Assembly (NCBI GenBank): GCA_002339265.1
Contig: DDKG01000062.1
Coordinates: forward strand, 1 to 8,251
Origin: Massilia sp. UBA2604
GTDB lineage: Bacteria; Pseudomonadota; Gammaproteobacteria; Burkholderiales; Burkholderiaceae_D
Reading direction: 5' to 3'
Length of the DNA stretch: 8,251 bases
This document shows positions 6,702 to 8,251 of the stretch, piece after piece. The number at the start of each line of letters is the position of its first letter. Positions within the stretch are counted from its first letter, which is position 1. The notes beneath the pieces are model-generated. The model was not told where the DNA came from, made no database searches, and saw only the letters and a program-made list of their open reading frames with translations. The translations under genes and the position numbers were made by a program.

Positions 6702-7418
6702 ATGAAACGATTCCTGTCCTGCCTGTCCCTTTCGGTTTCTGTCGCGATCAGTGGCGCCGCCTTCGCCGGCGAGCTCGAGGATGCCAATGCCCTGTTCGAG
6801 AAAAAGGACTATGCGGGCGCGCTCAAGCTGTACACCAAGCTGGCCAATGCCGGCAATCCGCAAGCCCAGCAGCAGCTGGGCCAGATGTACTGGTATGGCG
6901 AAGCCGGCGCGGTCGACGAGGCCAAGGCCAAGGAGTTGTTCGAGAAATCGGCCGCCAAGGGCAACAAGGTGGCCGCCGACTCGCTCGTGATCATGCAGCA
7001 GCGCGTCGAACGCCGCGCCGAGATCGACTACTGGATCAAGGGCTACGATGGCGCCGACCTGCAGTCGGGCGAGTACCGCTGCCCGTCGCCGCGCATCCCG
7101 ACGGTGTCGAAGGTGAACGACGAGATCGAGCGCGTGAACAATGCGGTGACTGCCTGGCAGGATTGCTACAACAAGATGGTGACCAACCTGAATGCGCAGT
7201 CGCCGCTGACCAAGCGCATCCCGCCCGACATCGCCAAGCTGATGAACAAACAGGAAACCGAGGCCTCGACCGCCTACCTGGAGCAGGTGCGCCAGAACAT
7301 CGCCGAGGGAGCGAAAGTCAATTCGAAGCTGGTATTGGCCGATTTCGCCGCATGGCGCAGCGCGACCGAGAGGTTCGTCGACCAGCATAATGCGGTGGTC
7401 AACAAGGCCAAGCAATAA
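6702..7418 (+). CDS. Secreted SEL1-like repeat protein of unknown function
   Basis: The function is unknown. The 238-residue product starts with a basic N-terminus and hydrophobic stretch ending in AFA-G, a good signal peptidase I site after residue 22, so the mature protein is probably periplasmic. C7 is too near the start to form a proper lipobox. Residues about 24-100 form TPR/SEL1-like helical repeats (for example ALKLYTKLANAGNPQAQQQLGQMYW and a second unit ending FEKSAAKGNK), usual protein-binding scaffolds. The rest (about 105-238) is polar, apparently helical, matches no domain I can name, and carries C127 and C155, a possible disulfide pair. I chose ATG 6702 (MKRFLSC) because it gives a clean signal peptide. 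ATG 6696, two codons upstream, is also possible. ATG 6615 would lie inside the upstream terminator and is unlikely. The gene has its own promoter and is convergent with lexA. Confidence 0.85.
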   Translation: MKRFLSCLSLSVSVAISGAAFAGELEDANALFEKKDYAGALKLYTKLANAGNPQAQQQLGQMYWYGEAGAVDEAKAKELFEKSAAKGNKVAADSLVIMQQRVERRAEIDYWIKGYDGADLQSGEYRCPSPRIPTVSKVNDEIERVNNAVTAWQDCYNKMVTNLNAQSPLTKRIPPDIAKLMNKQETEASTAYLEQVRQNIAEGAKVNSKLVLADFAAWRSATERFVDQHNAVVNKAKQ

Positions 7419-7431
7419 AGACTGCTTGTAA

Positions 7432-7538
7432 ACGTCGTTCCCGCGGAGGCGGGAACCCAAGTCCTCCGCGTTGTCACTAGGGCCAACCCTGGTGGCAACA
7501 CATGCAAACTTGGGTTCCCGCCTGCGCGGGAACGACGT
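7432..7538. repeat. REPIN-like element: paired inverted REP-type repeats
   Basis: Two 31-base arms, 7432-7462 and 7508-7538, are inverted copies with 30 of 31 positions matching. Each arm is itself a hairpin: GTTCCCGC and GCGGGAAC form an 8-bp stem around GGAG (7437-7456) or CTGC (7514-7533). The arms enclose a 45-base spacer holding a third hairpin. This is the structure of a REPIN or BIME, known from many proteobacteria and mobilised by REP-associated tyrosine transposases. No such transposase gene is in this window. The element fills most of the 135 bp between the convergent SEL1-like gene (stop at 7418) and lexA (stop at 7554), a usual place for REP elements. Its hairpins may protect mRNA ends or stop transcription from both sides, although no T-tract is present. 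Confidence 0.85.
7470..7499 (+). repeat. Central hairpin of the REPIN-like element
   Basis: GTTGTCACTAGGG (7470-7482), loop CCAA, and CCCTGGTGGCAAC (7487-7499) form a continuous 13-bp stem in plus-strand RNA, with two G-U wobbles (7474-7495 and 7478-7491). On the minus strand both wobbles become A-C mismatches. The fold therefore favours the transcript of the SEL1-like gene. Confidence 0.7.
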
Positions 7539-7553
7539 GCTAACGGTGTCGAG

Positions 7554-8183
7554 TTAGTTCCAGCTACGCATCAACCCAACCGCCAGCCCTTCGAGCGCGA
7601 ACTCTTCGTCGGGCGTGACTTCGATCACCTTGAAGTCGGGGTTCTCGGGCAGCAGTTCGACCAGGTCGCCCGTCTTGCGATAGCGCTTGACAGTCACTTC
7701 CTCGCCCAGGCGGGCGACGACGATCTGGCCGTTCTTGGCGCTGTCGATTTTCTTGACCGCCAAAAAGTCGCCATCCATGATGCCGGCGTCGCGCATCGAC
7801 CAGCCTTTTACCTTCAGCAAGAAGTCGGGCCGCGCCGCGAACATCGCGGTGTCGACGTTATAGGTCGCTTCGACGTGCTCCTGCGCCAGGATCGGATTGC
7901 CGGCGGCGACGCGGCCGACCAGCGGCAGCGACATCATCGAAGGCGGCGGCATCGGGATCTGCTCGACACTGGCGCCGACCAGGCGGATGCCGCGCGAGGT
8001 GCCCGGCGAAATCTCGATCGCGCCCTTGCGCGCCAGGGCTTGCAGGTGTTCTTCGGCCGCATTGGCCGAGCGGAAGCCCAGTTCGGCCGCGATTTCGGCC
8101 CGGGTCGGAGGGAAACCCGTGTTCTCGATCGCTTCCTTGATCAGGTTAAGGATCTGTTCTTGCCTTGCAGTGAGCTTGAGCAT
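7554..8183 (-). CDS. lexA: LexA repressor of the SOS response
   Basis: LexA is a dimeric repressor that binds SOS boxes and cleaves itself when activated RecA filaments form after DNA damage. The 209-residue protein has an N-terminal winged helix-turn-helix (about residues 1-70). Its recognition-helix region, [21 protein letters not shown], is nearly that of Escherichia coli LexA, which agrees with the CTGT-N8-ACAG box upstream. The S24-type peptidase domain follows, with the cleavage bond A94-G95 (in GRVAAGNP), nucleophile S129 (in [10 protein letters not shown]) and K166 (in VTVKRY). These are offset by ten from E. coli A84-G85, S119 and K156, because the hinge region is a little longer. 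All catalytic residues are present. The start codon is supported by the family N-terminus [12 protein letters not shown]; the ribosome binding site is weak (AAGA, about six to nine bases upstream). Confidence 0.98.
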   Translation of the reverse strand: MLKLTARQEQILNLIKEAIENTGFPPTRAEIAAELGFRSANAAEEHLQALARKGAIEISPGTSRGIRLVGASVEQIPMPPPSMMSLPLVGRVAAGNPILAQEHVEATYNVDTAMFAARPDFLLKVKGWSMRDAGIMDGDFLAVKKIDSAKNGQIVVARLGEEVTVKRYRKTGDLVELLPENPDFKVIEVTPDEEFALEGLAVGLMRSWN

Positions 8184-8215
8184 AAATAATCTTGCAGCAA
8201 CGGGTTGTAGAGGTA

Positions 8216-8235
8216 GACTGTATTTTTGTACAGTA
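8216..8235 (-). promoter_or_regulatory. SOS box (LexA operator) upstream of lexA
   Basis: The plus strand reads CTGTATTTTTGTACAG at 8218-8233, a perfect CTGT-N8-ACAG LexA site with an AT-rich centre. The extended palindrome has ACTGT and ACAGT on either side. Its inner edge is about 33 bases upstream of the lexA start, so LexA most likely represses its own gene. The site is near the window edge and could also control a divergent gene beyond it. Confidence 0.93.
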
Positions 8236-8250
8236 TTCTGCTATACGCAA
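8222..8250 (-). promoter_or_regulatory. Candidate lexA promoter overlapping the SOS box
   Basis: Read on the minus strand, TTGCGT (8250-8245) is followed after 17 bp by AAAAAT (8227-8222), a match at 7 of 12 consensus positions. The -10 hexamer would lie inside the SOS box, a typical arrangement for LexA repression. The match is modest, and the upstream sequence is cut off by the window end. Confidence 0.35.
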
Positions 8251-8251
8251 G

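Noticed and set aside
7432..7538. Inverted repeats considered as ends of an insertion sequence or an attachment site.
   Set aside because: There is no transposase between the arms, the spacer is only 45 bases, no target duplication is visible, and the internal palindromes fit a REP/REPIN element better.

Overview
The window looks like chromosomal core DNA from a high-GC betaproteobacterium of the Burkholderiales, most likely an Oxalobacteraceae member of the Massilia/Telluria/Herbaspirillum type. This rests on remembered protein-sequence style, very GC-rich third codon positions and the gene order accD-folC-SPOR protein-cvpA-purF-sulfhydrylase-family enzyme. No database search was possible. 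I see no phage, insertion sequence, CRISPR array, tRNA or rRNA.

Layout. Positions 18-890 hold accD (carboxyltransferase beta subunit of acetyl-CoA carboxylase), followed by a short terminator-like hairpin. Positions 970-6581 hold five co-directional genes with gaps of 27, 14, 63 and 3 bp: folC, a DedD-like SPOR-domain membrane protein, cvpA, purF, and a PLP-dependent Cys/Met-metabolism enzyme. A strong intrinsic terminator (6605-6634) closes this group. A separate promoter then serves a secreted SEL1-like repeat protein of unknown function (6702-7418). lexA lies on the minus strand (7554-8183), convergent with the SEL1 gene, and a clear SOS box sits in its promoter near the right edge. The 135 bp between these convergent genes is almost filled by a REPIN-like element: two inverted 31-bp REP-type arms around a third hairpin.

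How the genes fit together. AccD commits carbon to fatty acids. FolC makes the polyglutamylated folates that supply one-carbon units to purine and methionine synthesis. PurF commits PRPP to purines, and the enzyme after it probably works on homoserine-derived sulfur metabolism. The cluster therefore links folate, purine and methionine supply, with two envelope proteins (SPOR, CvpA) between. LexA controls the SOS response and most likely represses itself.

The genes are mostly ordinary housekeeping genes, and I found no convincing new system. The most notable items are the REPIN-like element with its strand-biased central hairpin, the atypical active-site motifs of the enzyme in the metZ position, the uncharacterised C-terminal part of the SEL1-like protein, and two islands of relaxed codon use at the 3' ends of folC and cvpA that may hide internal promoters.
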